Below, piece after piece: positions 14,516 to 27,688 of a stretch of DNA of 64,000 nt. Each line of letters opens with the position of its first letter. Within the stretch, counting starts at the first letter, position 1. A program made the translations under genes and the position numbers. A model generated the notes under the pieces. The model ran no database searches, was not told the origin of the DNA, and saw only the letters and a program-made list of their open reading frames with translations. Origin of the DNA: Physcia stellaris (lineage: Eukaryota > Ascomycota > Lecanoromycetes > Caliciales > Physciaceae); NCBI GenBank assembly GCA_018902385.1, contig JABSSW010000047.1:1-64000 (forward strand), in the 5' to 3' direction.

Positions 14516-15782
14516 AAATTATCAAAAAAACGAAAATATAAAATAACACATGACGCGCACGAAACAACATGAAAAAAACATAAAAACGTTCAATCGACAA
14601 AATTATTTAAAATACGAAAACAATTTGATGAATTTTGAAACATTTTAAAGCAATTAAAAATTTCAAATGTAAACTTTGAATCGACAATGAACGATTTAAA
14701 ACAAATTTCAATCGTTTGAAATTTGTTTTTGACGAATGTTTGTTGATTTGAAACAATGAAAAACAATGATTTTGATTATTTGACTAAACGATTCGAAATC
14801 GATTTCGAACGTCGAAATCAGTCGAACATTTTTCTCGACGATTTTTTTTCGAAATTTTTTCAAAATTCTTGTCGATTGCAACATCACGAAAATCGATATT
14901 TTGAGCAAAAATAACATCACGTTCAATCATTGCATCGAAATTTTCTCGTTTTTCGATTGTAATATTCAAATCGATATGCAAATTTTCGAAAAATGCAAAC
15001 ATTGTTTGTTTGTTTATTTCGTTTCGAATTTATATATCATCGAAATTTTATTTTATCGTGAACGATTTGATTTGCATATTCGTTAAAAAATCGAAATCAT
15101 TTGATTTGCAACGACATCAAATGCGTTCGTTTTTTTCGCGCGATTTTGACAAATGCAATTCAAAAAACAATTGCAAATTTAATTTTATACAAAATCGCAT
15201 TACGTTATATTTTCATGCAATAATTTCATTTGTTTTTCAATCAATTAAATTTAAAACATTTGTATCAACATACGTTTCGATGAAACATTCGATTCGCACG
15301 TCATTTTCGCGAATTTTTCGATTTTTTTTTTTTCGATGCGTTTTTTTTTTCGACATTTTCGCGTTTTTTTTCTGTTTGCAAACATTGTCAAAAACGTTTT
15401 GTTATTTATCGATTTATCGATTGAATCATGCGAATTGTTTCAAGAATTGAAAACAATGAAATATTCATAAAACAACGTTATTGAAATTTCGTTTCTTTTC
15501 GTCTTATTTTGAAAAAGTATTGATTTTTTTATTTCGAAAAAGTTATTATTTTGAAAAAATCAACATGTTGTTTGTTTGTTTGTTTGCTCGTTCACATCAT
15601 TTTGTTAATCGTTGATCGATTTGAAAAAATTAAAAATTGTTATATGTTTTGTTTGTTTGTTTCGTTAATGAATAAAAATTTATCTTTGTGATTTCGTTTT
15701 GATTTAACACGACTAATTTCGTTTTTTTTTTTATTATTCTTGAAATTTCAATCGCTCGATAAATATGAAAAAAAAAAATGAC

Positions 15783-16032
15783 AATACAGTTTCGAAAAAA
15801 ACGTATTGTACGAACAGTCGTTAAATGAAAAAGAAACAATCTATTAAACAATACAATTTCGAAAAAATGTATTAATCAAAATGTTCACGTTCAGATAATA
15901 TCGTTTCGAAAAAACGTATTATACAATTTCGTATGACAAAAAGTCATATCAATATCGTTTCGAAAAAACGTATTGATTCGTTACAACAAAAACTCGATGT
16001 CAAATAATATCGTTTCGAGAAAAAATATTATG
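15783..16032. repeat. Five spaced copies of a hairpin-forming motif around tttcgaaaaaacgtatt
   Basis: Copies lie near 15788, 15854, 15898, 15954 and 16006. The best have the form aatatcgtttcgaaaaaacgtatt, whose two arms (aata-cgttt and aaacg-tatt) are nearly complementary around a cgaa centre. Spacing is 44-66 bp and not constant. The elements look like regularly scattered palindromes, not a strict tandem array. Confidence 0.7.
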
Positions 16033-16662
16033 CAATTATTACATTTCGATTTTGCAAAACAAAAACTCGATCAAAAAAACAAAAATTCGATCAAAAAAAA
16101 CAAATAATGTTGAAAATATCTGATTTTTTCGCATACTAATCGATTTGATTTTCTGACAGATTTTAATCAAGTCAAAAAAATTCGAATTTGTATTTTTGTA
16201 TCGATGCATGTCTTTCATATCGATTTTTCGATCGTTTTCAATTTTGCGCATTTCGTCGACATATTTTATGAATTTTTTACAATCAAATTGCATAAATATC
16301 GAATCATTGATGTCGCAAACAATATTTGAAAATTCTAAAATTCACAATGATATTATCAAATTATGATGTGATTCGCATTTTCGTCAATATCGCATTTTTT
16401 AAACAAAAAATATTTGTTTCATGATGTATCGTTCATTCAATTCTAGATATCGAATTTCGTATCGATGTTTTATTTCATGAAAATTCAAAACACGATTACA
16501 ATTTTTCAAATGTTCGATCGCACGTTTTACAATTCGATTTTACGTTATATTTGAAATGATTCAATTATCGAATTTCGATTCGTTCGTTTTTGCAATCTTC
16601 ATATCGATGCATGATTCAAAACATATCATGTTGAAAAAATTTGTTCGAAAATTTCAAATAAT

Positions 16663-16730
16663 ACATCGTTGAAAAAGTCACATCGTTGAAAAAATCACAT
16701 CGTTGAAAAAATCATATCGTTGAAAAAGTT
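16663..16730. repeat. Four tandem copies of an 18-bp unit (acatcgttgaaaaaatc)
   Basis: The unit acatcgttgaaaaa(a/g)tc repeats four times head to tail, then leads into unrelated A-rich sequence. A short minisatellite with no visible function. Confidence 0.9.
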
Positions 16731-17734
16731 TGCACGAAAATTTCAAATTGAATTCGTTAAAATACAAAACAGAAAACACAAACGATTGTTGTAAAAAAAA
16801 ATTGAAATACAATTTTCGCAAATGTATTGTGCAAATATTGCAATCAAAATTCAATTAATATAATTTGACGAAAAAAATATTAATGCGTTTTTGTTGAAAT
16901 TAATGTTTTGACATTTGCACATTTTTTGTGTTTTCATCTGCATGTATGTTACAAAAAAAACGAAATTCAAAACAATAAAATGATAATTATTTATGATTTT
17001 TTCAATAACAATTTTGATTTGAAATATCGTATTTTTGTTTATCGCAAAAACATCGAAAATTACATCGAATAATGAACGACAGAAAATGACAAAATTTTGA
17101 CAACGAATTTTCGATGTTAAATCATAAAATTTGTCGTAAATTCATTTCATTTCGTCATGATCGTTGATTGTCAAAAAGTCGTCGCATGTAATTAATTGTA
17201 TTGAAATTGACGAAAATATTAATTATGCAACGATATTAATTACATGTTGAAAAGTTTTTTATTTGCGATAATCATTCGATTAATCGTTTCGATAATTCGC
17301 AAATTCGTTCAATTCGAATTTGACAAAAATTCGAAATCAAAATTATCACATTGACGATGTATTGAAATTTTCGAAACACAACGATCGATTGTTTGTTAAT
17401 TTGAAATAAATAACAATAAATAAACAAAACGTCGATATCGTTATCGTCTATATTAAGAAAAAAATTTTTTGATTGTTGAACAAGTTGTTTTTGAACGAAC
17501 AATTGTTCAAATTGTCGTTGTTTTTTTGTTTTTTTCGCTTTTTTTGTTTTCGTAATGTCGTTTGACGTGTTTTTGCAATAATAAACAAATCGAAATTCAA
17601 AATAAATTGCATGATAAATGTGAAATGCTTGAAATAATGTTTCGAAAATGAATATGTGAACGTGTTTTGAATAATGCATTCGAAATTGATTTTTCGACAA
17701 CAATTTCGCGTGCAATGTTATTTGTTTATTTCAT

Positions 17735-17880
17735 AATTATTGCGATAATGAATCGATTTTTGTTATTATTGCAACGTTGAATTGCGTTCATTTTGTTTTA
17801 CAATTTGAATTAAATAATTGAAAATCATAAATGATTGTTGATTGATGTGCAAATTGCGAAATATTACACGAACGCAATAG
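17735..17880 (+). repeat. Copy of a dispersed repeat family (shared with 23.1, 24.5 and 24.9 kb)
   Basis: Shared landmarks, in order, are attattgcgataatgaatcg, gcaacgttgaa-tgcgttcat, a tttacaatt block, and tgttgattgatgtgcaaatt followed by gcgaaa. The same series appears at about 23132-23275. A weaker version is at 24553-24700 and a partial one at 24892-24960. The family is not identified. It could be an LTR remnant or a MITE-like sequence. Confidence 0.6.
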
Positions 17881-18989
17881 TCGAATTTTGATACTCGTGA
17901 TTTGAATTCTGAAAATTCTGTAATTTCTTATTCGATTAACGTAAAATTTCAGAAAAAAACGCAAAATATTTTTTTATAAATTGTGTTTTATTGTTGATTA
18001 TTCATTTGACGAAAAAGTAACGTCAAATTATTAATGACATTGCATAAACACGTTTTGATTGATTGATTCTAAATGATATCATCGAAAAATATTTCGTGTT
18101 CAGAAAATAAACGTTGACATCAATAATAATTTGTATGCACAACATTATTCAAAATATCATTCGCGAAAATTTTCGTCATTGTCAATGAATTCGTTATATT
18201 TATCGTTAAAGTTTTTACGTTGTCGAATTTTAACTTATTCAAAACACAAAGTTGCGTTGTGAAATTCGTTAACGAATCAGAATATTGACACGTTTAATTG
18301 ATCGACTTTTCAATCGTATTCACGTTCGAAAATCTGATGTCACACGATTGAGATATTTCAATCGTTGAAAATGATTGATCGTCAATCGATAATACGTTAT
18401 TAACAACGACAATCACATATGCGACGTCTACGAAAATGAATGCGTAAAATTTGATTTTGAAACGATCGTATTCGACAATAATGTTCGCGATTGAATTCGT
18501 GATTTCGTCGAAAAAAATATAATTGAACGAGTTGAAAACAATGAACATTGAAAAATCGTTGATGCGATAACGAAAATCATCGAAAAAAAAATTCGTCGTA
18601 GAAATTTTTGAAAAAAACTTTGATGACGTTTTGAATGAATAACAAATTATCGAATTGCATGAATACAATCAACTGTGTACATTGATAAAAAATAAAACGA
18701 AATAACGATTAATTTGTAAATTTTTGATGAAATGTTCAATGCTACAAAAATGTCAACGAGTAACAAAATGTAAACAAACAATGATGAATAAACACAATAC
18801 ATATTGTTAATTGATGATGATGAAATACTGAAAAAAAAAATTTCTATGATTTCTTGAAAGTTTTGTTGAAAAAAAAAATAAAAATAAAAAAATAAAAAAA
18901 AAATTGTTTAATTTATATTTACAACGAGATCAGCAGTTTACGCACGATATGTTGACGATTTTGTAAAAAAAATTTACAAGATCGCATAT

Positions 18990-19212
18990 TGTTGACGAAA
19001 AAAAATGCGAAAATGATCGAACAACGAAACGTTAAAATCAATAAAATTAATTCTAATTGATATGACATAAAAACATTGATAAAACATTTTCATGAAATAT
19101 GCAATTTGTACATATTTACACATTCATATTTATCATTTCATAAAGTTATTTTTAAAACATTACGTTATACAATTTCGTACGTTATTATCATGTGTTAATG
19201 AATCACTTTTTT
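18990..19212 (+). repeat. 5' LTR of the gypsy fossil
   Basis: It is a direct repeat of 35248-35472, sharing tgttgac, gcgaaaatgat-gaacaacga, cattttcatgaaatatgcaa, tttgtacatatttt, atttcgtacgtt and the final cactttt. This copy is far more AT-shifted than its partner. Confidence 0.8.
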
Positions 19213-19404
19213 TAAAATCTTGTCAAGATAATTCGAACGTCAAAACAAATCGCTATTAATCGTCTTTTGACAAAAATATCGAAATTGTAAAATGATTTAT
19301 TTTAACATTTTTACAGAAAAATTCAACGCACATCAAATCATGAAATATTAAAAACAATATTTAATCATTTAGCAATCAAAAATCACAATATTAATAAACA
19401 AGAA

Positions 19405-19918
19405 ACGATGTGCAATTCAAATTATTTAATGTCAATCGATGAAAAACGACGTGTCGTTCAAATCATTCAATATCAACAAACGAAAAACGACGTGTCGTTC
19501 AAATCATTTAATGCAAATCGTGAACAACGTGTCGTTCAAATCAATCAATATCGTGTGTTAATAAATTTAAAACAACGTGTCGTTCAAATCAGAAAATACA
19601 ACGTGTTAATAAATCGTGAACGACGTGTTGTTCAAATCATTCAAAAATTCGTGAACGACGTGTTGTTCAAAACAAAATCAATGTTTACAAATTAAAAACG
19701 ACGTGCAATTCAAATTATTCAACGTAAAATATCAACAAACGAAAAACGACGTGTCGTTCAAATCATTCAATGCGAATACAAACAAACGAAAAACGACGTG
19801 TCGTTCAAATTTTCAAAACAAAATATCAACAAACAAAAAACGACGTGTCGTTCGAATCATTCAATATCAAACGACGAAAAACGACGTGTCGTTCAAATCA
19901 TTCAACAATAACATCGAT
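19405..19918 (+). repeat. Twelve-copy tandem array of a hyphenated palindrome in the gypsy leader
   Basis: The motif acgacgtgtcgttcaaatca recurs about 12 times (near 19405, 19445, 19488, 19523, 19571, 19620, 19655, 19699, 19746, 19793, 19841 and 19880). Its heart aacgac-gt-gtcgtt is an inverted repeat with 6-bp arms and a 2-bp centre. Each copy is followed by a variable spacer, often aatatcaacaaacgaaaa, giving periods of 35-48 bp. The array lies between the 5' LTR and the gag-like region, where an LTR element has its untranslated leader. It could be a protein-binding or RNA structure element, or a plain minisatellite. It is not a CRISPR array. Confidence 0.85.
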
Positions 19919-20952
19919 ATCAACGAATCAAATCGTTAAAAAATTTCGTTACGTTGTGAATATTCGATGTTATCGAAACATCATCAAAATTAAAAACAAT
20001 TTATATTTATTTCACGACAATGCAAACATCAATCATTCATATCATTATTTGACAAAAAATTCATCAAATGTGTTTCGTACGAATTTATCATTCGAATAAT
20101 TAATGTCAACGAATTAGTAAAAAATAACGACATACGCATATATTTGAAAATTTTCAAAAAAATTTACTTTTAAATTTTTTAATATTCGAAACAAAAATTT
20201 GATTTGCAAAAATTTCAAAACATTATTTCTTGTTTTGATATTCATTATTCAAAAAATGTTTTCATCTAAAAAGAAAATCGTGATTTCATCATTTTTTGTT
20301 TATCGAAAACGTCAATTTTACACATCGTCATTTGATACGAATCGAATTAACAATGTTGTTCATTCGAACATTGTTTCGAAAAATCAATCATTTTTTACGT
20401 TATTTGAAAAACACATCAATCGAACACATAATTCTAATTCTGTTCAACAACAAAATTCAATTAATTGAATTAACAATATTGTCGACTTTCTCAATAATAT
20501 AATATAACAATGATTCATTATTCAAAATCAATTAATCAAATTTATCAAAATGAAAAAATTTCAATTGAATTATTTCATTGAAAACAAGTTTGCACGACGA
20601 TGATTTCAAAAAATCAAAAAAACACTCGACGACGATTTTGAATCAAACGAATGAATTGCAAAAATCGAATCAAAATTGAAAAACGAAATCGAATTTTGAA
20701 TTAAAAAATCATTCACGATTCAACAAATGATCAAGAAAAATGTTGAAACAAATTTTGCGAACAAAAATATTTTCGTGACATTGTTGTTGAAACGTTTTTT
20801 AAAAAAAAAAATCAAACAAAAAATTCGAAAAAATTGAATTGACAAATTAAAAACAATTTAACAAAAAAAAATGAAATTCTGAACGATTATTATAAACGTG
20901 TAATCAATTTTTTTCGTGCAATCGAAAAAATCGATAATAAAAAAATATCATC

Positions 20953-21633
20953 ATGAATGTAATTATTGAAAAATTTGTCGCAAAATTTCACGATTCAACA
21001 TTACGACGAAAAATCAAAACGAAATATGTAAATGTCATTAAAAATTTTCAAACGTTGAAAAATGTTTACGAAACGATTAAAAAACAGTCGACAATCTTGA
21101 AATCAAAAAAAAATCGATTGAAACAATTGAAAATAAATAACGACAAAAAATTTATGAATTTGCGAAACGCAATTAATTTCTGAAAATCGAACATGCATTA
21201 TCAAACAAACGAAATCAAAAATATTCAAATACGACTGATCAAATTAAAATTCGATTTGAATAATTTTGCAATTGAATTTCGTTTTGCACGTTTATCAATT
21301 CGTATAGTCAACAAAAATCGTGTACAGAATGTTATTAACACGAAATCTATTTCAGTTCTGCAACAATACTCAGAATATTCGTCGCAAAATTCACGTGATT
21401 AGCAACAATCAATCGTATTCGTCGCAATAATTAAAAAAACAATACAATTTCGTGAACGACGTTCGTTTGAATTAAGTTTGATTATACGTCAACAACAAAA
21501 AAATCAAACATTTTGATTTATTCGATGAATTCATTACAATCGAATTATTAACGACATTTTCGAATATAATCGAAACAAACATGATAAAATTTGCATACGA
21601 TGCGATGAAACAAAACATATATTTCGCGATTGT
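20953..21633 (+). pseudogene. Gypsy gag-like region with CCHC zinc knuckle
   Basis: At 21592-21633 the plus strand reads CIRCDETKHIFRDC, a C-X2-C-X4-H-X4-C zinc knuckle typical of retroelement nucleocapsid. A Lys/Gln-rich, probably helical segment lies upstream (20953-21183). The position after the leader and before RT fits gag. Broken fossil. The exact limits of gag and of the protease that should follow cannot be set. Confidence 0.65.
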
Positions 21634-23126
21634 ATAATGAATGAAACGAATCGTCTAAAATATGCAATCGCACGTTTGTTGAAATGATTGATTGATATGA
21701 AAATTTTTATAACATTCGAAAAAATTGTTCAAATGAAATTGAAACGATTTGTTGATTCATTTGTTTCAACAACATCATTTGCACAAATAACAACAATAAC
21801 GAATATATCATTCAACATTCAACAATTTGCGATAAATGCGATGTATTACACATACGATACAGAAAATTGTAACGAAAACGAAAATCAACATGTTTTCACA
21901 ATTGAATACGACGAAATGTATAATTCGAACAATTTTGTATCGAAAATGAAAAAATCAACGTCAAAATTAATACAAATGAAAAAATTCGATTCAAAAAACG
22001 AACAATTTGAAATGAATAAAATCGTTATTCAACGTTTTTTTTGCAATGAATTCAATTACGATATTTGCAAATTCGAAATATGATTCGAAATCAAATGTCG
22101 ATCAATCAACGAAAATTTATACGATAAAAATTCGAAAAAAAAAAAAACGAATGAAACACGACGATGAAACATTTGACGTAAAAAAAAATTTGTAACGAAA
22201 TTATTTGAATTTATCGAAAAAATATCAACAACAACATTTGTCAAAAAAAAAAAAAAATCAAAAAAAACATTGACAAATTCAAAAAATTGAAAAAAATCAA
22301 TGTTTTGAAAAACAAATTTTCAATTAATGTTCAAAAAATTCTGAAAAACAATATTATAATCATGACAATTATTCAATTTTGTGTTATTTCATTTTTTTTT
22401 AAAAATGAATTCAAGCGATTGATTTTTGTTTCGCGCAAATCACGAAAAAAACAAATTTTTATTAACATTGAAATTTCTAGAATAAATTTGATTCAAGTTG
22501 ATTTGTCAACGTTGAAATCAAACATCAAAAAAATGACAAAAAAATGAATCGAAATTAACAAAAATTTCATCGCATTCGAAATGTTCGTTATATTGCAAAA
22601 AAAAAAACGATTCGATTCGTTATTCGTTTGAATATTAACATAATAAAAAAAATCAAAATTCTGATTTGATTTTCATTGACAACAAATTAATTTATGACAT
22701 GAAATTGAAAATTCATCATACGAACGAATTCGTCAAACATCAAATAACAATGACAATGATTAACGAACAACGTAAAATTTTAAATCATTGAATTATGTTC
22801 AACATCAATGCGAAAAATATCAAACGTCGTTTTTTCGCATTCGTGAATTCACACGCAATGAACACGAAACTTTTATTAAATTTTTCGTGATTCAAAGCAA
22901 TGAAAATTCAATTGAATATTGCAATCAAAATTATCACGATCGATAACAAAATGTTGAATGAAAATTCGATTATCATCAATTTTTTCGAAATTATTGAATT
23001 CGCGTTAATCAAAAACACAAATTTGTTCGTGAATTTTTTCAAAAAAATTTCATGCAGAGTTTCAGAATTAGAACTAATTCGCATATCAGCAGACACAATT
23101 TTAACAACGAAGTAATTTTCAAAGTT

Positions 23127-24960
23127 TCAGAATTATTGCGATCATGAATCGATTTTTGTCATTTTTGCAACATTGAAATGCGTTTATCTTGCTTTACAAT
23201 TGTAAATAAATAAGTGAAAATCATATGAATTGAATGCTTGATGTGCAAATTGCGAAACATCTGTACGAACGCATTGCATTTTTGATGATTGATGAAAATT
23301 TTGATTTAAATTCAATGAAAAAACAGTGTCGCAAAGATGAAACGAAAAATTTCGAAAATTTCGTGAGTTCGAAAATTGATTTCGAAATCGAAACAATTTG
23401 ACAACATCTTCGAATCATGATATGATTTCTATTGAAAATTAGTGCATTAGAATTTGAATCGAATTATTGTTTTAATATCGTTCATTTTGAACTTTATGTA
23501 CATTCGATGATTTTTGAAAATTGCAAAATGATTTTTTTTTTCGTAAATTTTCAACAACGCTTTCAAGCTGAGATAATTTGATCGTTTTCGAAAAAACGAA
23601 ATCATATCAGTCATATCGTTTTGCAATTCGCGATACATTCGTGATTTGAAATCAGAAAAATTCTTTTTTTTGAACAATCGTCTCATTTCATGATCGAAAA
23701 ATTTTTGTACAAAATCATCGAGTTTTCATTCTTTATTTTTCTTGAATCGTTTTAAAAACATGCAATCAATATTGATATCGTCTTGCTTGATTTCAAATTC
23801 GATAATTAATCGATTCGATTCAATATAAAATCGAATCTTTTTTATCATAGCATTTTCATCGTCGTTGTGATAAGTTTTCACGTATGATTTTTCGCAATAT
23901 CGTGTAGCGTCAAAAAGCATGATTTTCAACAAATGATTTCGAATGTTGTTGTATCGAATCTTCTTGATTCGTTGAAATTTCAATAGTTCAAATTGATCAT
24001 CGATGCTCATTTTTAATCACTGTTCGTTTTTTTCGCGAGAATTCTTCTGTTTGTATTGACATAACGTTCTTAATCGACTTTTCAAAAATTTCTTAATTTT
24101 CGAAATATTCATGATAGAACGACGAGTTGAAAAGAAAATTTCATGATGTGCGTTGACGTTTTTCATATCGTAAATGTATTGCACGACGTTGTGTTCATCG
24201 ACAAACTGTTTATTGACAGCGAAAATAAACTTTCGTGAAAACGAATTTCAGAAGAAAAAAGAAAAAAATGAAGAAAATGAAGAAAATGAAAAAGATAAAT
24301 TGAAATCGAGATTCGAACATTTGTTGCTGTTGATGTTTCTCGCGCATTTGTCGCTTTTTCGCGTGTTTAATGATTTGTTTTCGCGATCGAGCACTGTCAA
24401 ATAAATCAAAATCGAAAAAATTTTTCATATTGAATATGCTGATAATGAGAAATAAAATGCAATTTGATGAGTAAACAAATGCGTGTAAAGCATTTGAATT
24501 ACATCTCGACAAACATTTGAACAACATATATGTAAGTCGAAAATCTTAAATACATCATAATTTTCGCGATAATGTATCGATTTTAACAATTTTTGAAACG
24601 TTGAAATGCGTTCATTTTGTTTCACAATTTCGATGCGCAAAGTTAGTGATTTTATGCTGTTGTTGATTGATGTGTAAAAAACGAAATAACTGTACAGCAT
24701 TGAAACATCGTTTTGAAATGATCTTGACGTATGTTTCGATTGAAAATTTGAATTTTCAATTGATGAAAACATCGAATTTAACAAATAGTTCTGAAAAAGA
24801 TTCTGATTTGCGAAAACGTCTTGACAGATTCGAAAATTTCAATATTTCTGAATCTCATAACATATTCAATATTATTCGAATTTTCTTGATTTTTGATGCG
24901 TTGAAATGCGTTTGAAAAACGTTACAATTGTAATTCATTTTATGTGTGCAATGCATAGTG
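23127..24960 (+). repeat. Repeat-family cluster inside the gypsy fossil
   Basis: Copies at about 23132-23275 and 24553-24700, with a partial copy at 24892-24960, are in the same orientation as the copy at 17.7 kb. The two fuller copies sit 1.4 kb apart and flank sequence with minus-strand frames (23447-23686, 23726-24010, 24210-24527) that have no gypsy resemblance. This fits a small inserted element with terminal direct repeats, but the copies are diverged and I see no clean target duplication. Confidence 0.45.
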
Positions 24961-26002
24961 AATGATGATGAACGAAAATGCAAAAATTTTGATGTTCGAA
25001 TTTTGAAAAGTTGATTTCTCGATCGAATCAGAAATTTCTGTTAGAAAATGTTCAGAATATTTTGTTATAGAAAAATTCTATAATAAAAACGATTAAAAAA
25101 AAACAAACGAATCAAAGAAATAATGAATGATCATTTTAAAAAAAAAAAAAAAAAAATTCGTTTGACGAAACGAAATTCGATATCGACGAATTTAATGATA
25201 ACGATTCAAACGATTTTGAAAATGTTGATGACGAAAAAAATTTTCAATAAATTTTGCGAATGATCATAAAAAACGTTCACGTGTTAAAATGAAAAATGAA
25301 AAACATATTGATATTAACAATAAAAAAATAATGAAAAAAACAATTTCGAAATCGACATTTCGAATTTTCAAAATAAAATTGAATGAAATCATTTTTTACG
25401 AAATCAATTCGACGTGTCGTTGTGATATTGAATACGTTTGTTTAAAACATCATGAAACGAATGCGAAATTTCATGAATATCGTACATTGTCAATTCGAAC
25501 GATTTTGAACGATAAAAATGTGAAATGTGAATGTTTTGAAAACATAAAATGTTTATTGCATTGAAATGAACAAAAAAATCGTTTGAAAACAAAAAAAAAC
25601 GAAAATTCAATTGAGAAATTTCACGTCAACAATACAGTTTTGAACATCAATGTTGTCGTCGATAATTTCACATTTACGTCATTTTTTACGTAACGACGTT
25701 TTATTCGACGAATTATTGACGAGTCACAATCATTGAAATTTTTGAAAAAATGAAACAAAACTCAAAAAATCGAAATTGAACGTGACATATCGAATTCGAA
25801 ACGATTGAAATTTTTACAATTGATTTGAATTTATCGTGATGCAACAATTAACGATATCGTCGAAATTTTTGTTACAAATTTAATTATTCATCGAGTTCAT
25901 TCACGTCAAAATCTGAAATCGTACGTAACACGACAATCACGCTTGATCAATGATAAAAAATGAAAATTTCGCGAAATCATTCAGAAAAACATTGATGCGA
26001 AC

Positions 26003-26476
26003 ATGTATGAAAAAACAATGACAACAAATGATCGTATTTTTCAATTCAATTCTTTATTCAAATTGATTTCGAAAAAAAACGAAAAAAATCGTTTGATTTT
26101 CAATTATCATTACATTCATGAAAATTCACAGAAAAATACGATAAAATTGTTCAGAAAAATACAAAAACTGATATCGAATTCGAAATGAAAAATGTTTTTC
26201 GAAATCGATATAAAACATGAATATTAAAAAATGTCAATACATTCAGAAAATCGTCATTATTTAACGTTTTATATATCAGAAATAAATCAATTGCAATCAA
26301 CGAAAATGTCGCAAAAAATTAAAACGTCGTCGTTCACGTTTACGAAATTTATAAATATATTATTGAAAATCATTTTTGCATTTGATTCGAAATCGTTATT
26401 GTTACATAATGCAAATGAATCAAATTCGAATATTGAATTTTATATCGATGACATATTTGACGAATTCGAAATTTAA
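26003..26476 (+). pseudogene. Gypsy reverse transcriptase fossil (YIDD box)
   Basis: The conserved core is recognisable: ISKKNEKNRLIFNYHYIHE resembles the 'settrr' region ahead of the catalytic blocks, and EFYIDDIFDEF carries the YIDD active-site box. Order and strand match the RNase H and integrase downstream. Broken fossil. Confidence 0.8.
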
Positions 26477-26932
26477 CAACAATTATACGATTTTTTAATA
26501 CAACAATTTTTTTCGCGATTGATATAAAATAAAATGAAAATATTTTTCGACAAATTACGTATTGAAATATTGAATATCAAATGTCTAAATCAGATGTTCA
26601 AAATAGAAAATTCATTCAACATTAAGCAAAAAACAATAAACAAAATACGCAATTGATTTGTGTCGCAAAACAAAACGAAAATGAAAAATTTCATGAAAAT
26701 AATCAATGTTACACGCAAATGAATATTAAATTTCGACGAAATAACGAAATTTTTTTAACGTTTTCAGAATAAAACAATCGAATGAAAATGAATTGAATTC
26801 GAAAATTTGACGTTTTTGACATTCAAAAAATTTGCGATTAACGTAATGAACATATTCGATTATAATTTTAATTTTTCAATTGAAACATTTACAAACGCAT
26901 CGAAATAAAACATCGAAATATACATTCGACAA

Positions 26933-27290
26933 TTGCAAAACGATAAAATGAAATTTATTTTATTCGATTCGTACAATTTCACATCAATTCAACGCAATTA
27001 CGACACGTACAAAAAAAAATTATTCGTAATTGTTCATTTCATTAAAAAGCACGAACATTACTTTAATGCAAAGAACATTTCAATTATACACACGAATCAC
27101 AAATTTCTTGTTGAATTCATGAACGTCAAAAAACACGAGAATATTTATGCACGTTGAATTAACAAATTCAAAATGCACAATATCAAGTTGAAATATATCG
27201 AAAACGAAAAAAACGTCGTTGCAAACGATTTATCACGAATCATTTACAACGTCGAAAATTGTGAATCAAATCAATTCGTCAAAAATTTGT
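26933..27290 (+). pseudogene. Gypsy RNase H fossil
   Basis: The segment contains RNYDTYKKKLFVIVHFIKK and ISIIHTNHKFLVEF. These match the gypsy RNase H pattern of a Tyr-Lys-Glu helix followed by a TDH-type block. A further KYIENEKNVVANDLSR block marks the end of the domain. It lies between RT and integrase. Broken fossil. Confidence 0.85.
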
Positions 27291-27688
27291 ATCAGAAAAC
27301 GATCAAACATGTGAACGATGACGAGTGATTTTGAAAAACAAAAAAAAAATATCGTGACATGCTCAAGAAATTGTCAAACAAAAATCGAAAAAAACGAATT
27401 GAAAAATACGATGACAAAATCGTTTCGAAAATATATCATACGACTTGTTATGAAAAAAAAATGTTTTCGACATGTTTTGTTGATTGAATCACATTCAAAA
27501 AAAACGTATCATCGTTCAAGTTTGATGTACAAAAAATTGAAAAAAATGCATTTCGAAATCTATTAACAACAATAACGATTAATGACAAAAATGAAACGAT
27601 TGAATCAAATTATATCAATGACGAATGATATTCGAATATTTACAAATATTACGCATGAAATCGAACATCTGAAATAAATAAAACGACA

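Larger units (their letters stand above)
13844..18984. other. AT-rich DNA with short tandem repeats, no gene recognised
   Basis: Outside the minisatellites listed separately I recognise nothing firm. A 147-codon minus-strand frame (17272-17715) carries a Lys-rich segment with repeated Gln (KKQRQFEQLFVQKQLVQQ), and a 124-codon minus-strand frame lies at 18294-18668. Neither resembles a family I know. The former adjoins a copy of the repeat family also seen at 23.1 and 24.5 kb, so it may belong to the same element. Confidence 0.4.

Noticed and set aside
19405-19918. CRISPR-like array
   Set aside because: Repeats of about 20 bp with irregular, related spacers in a eukaryotic LTR element leader. 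No cas genes. A tandem minisatellite or leader array.
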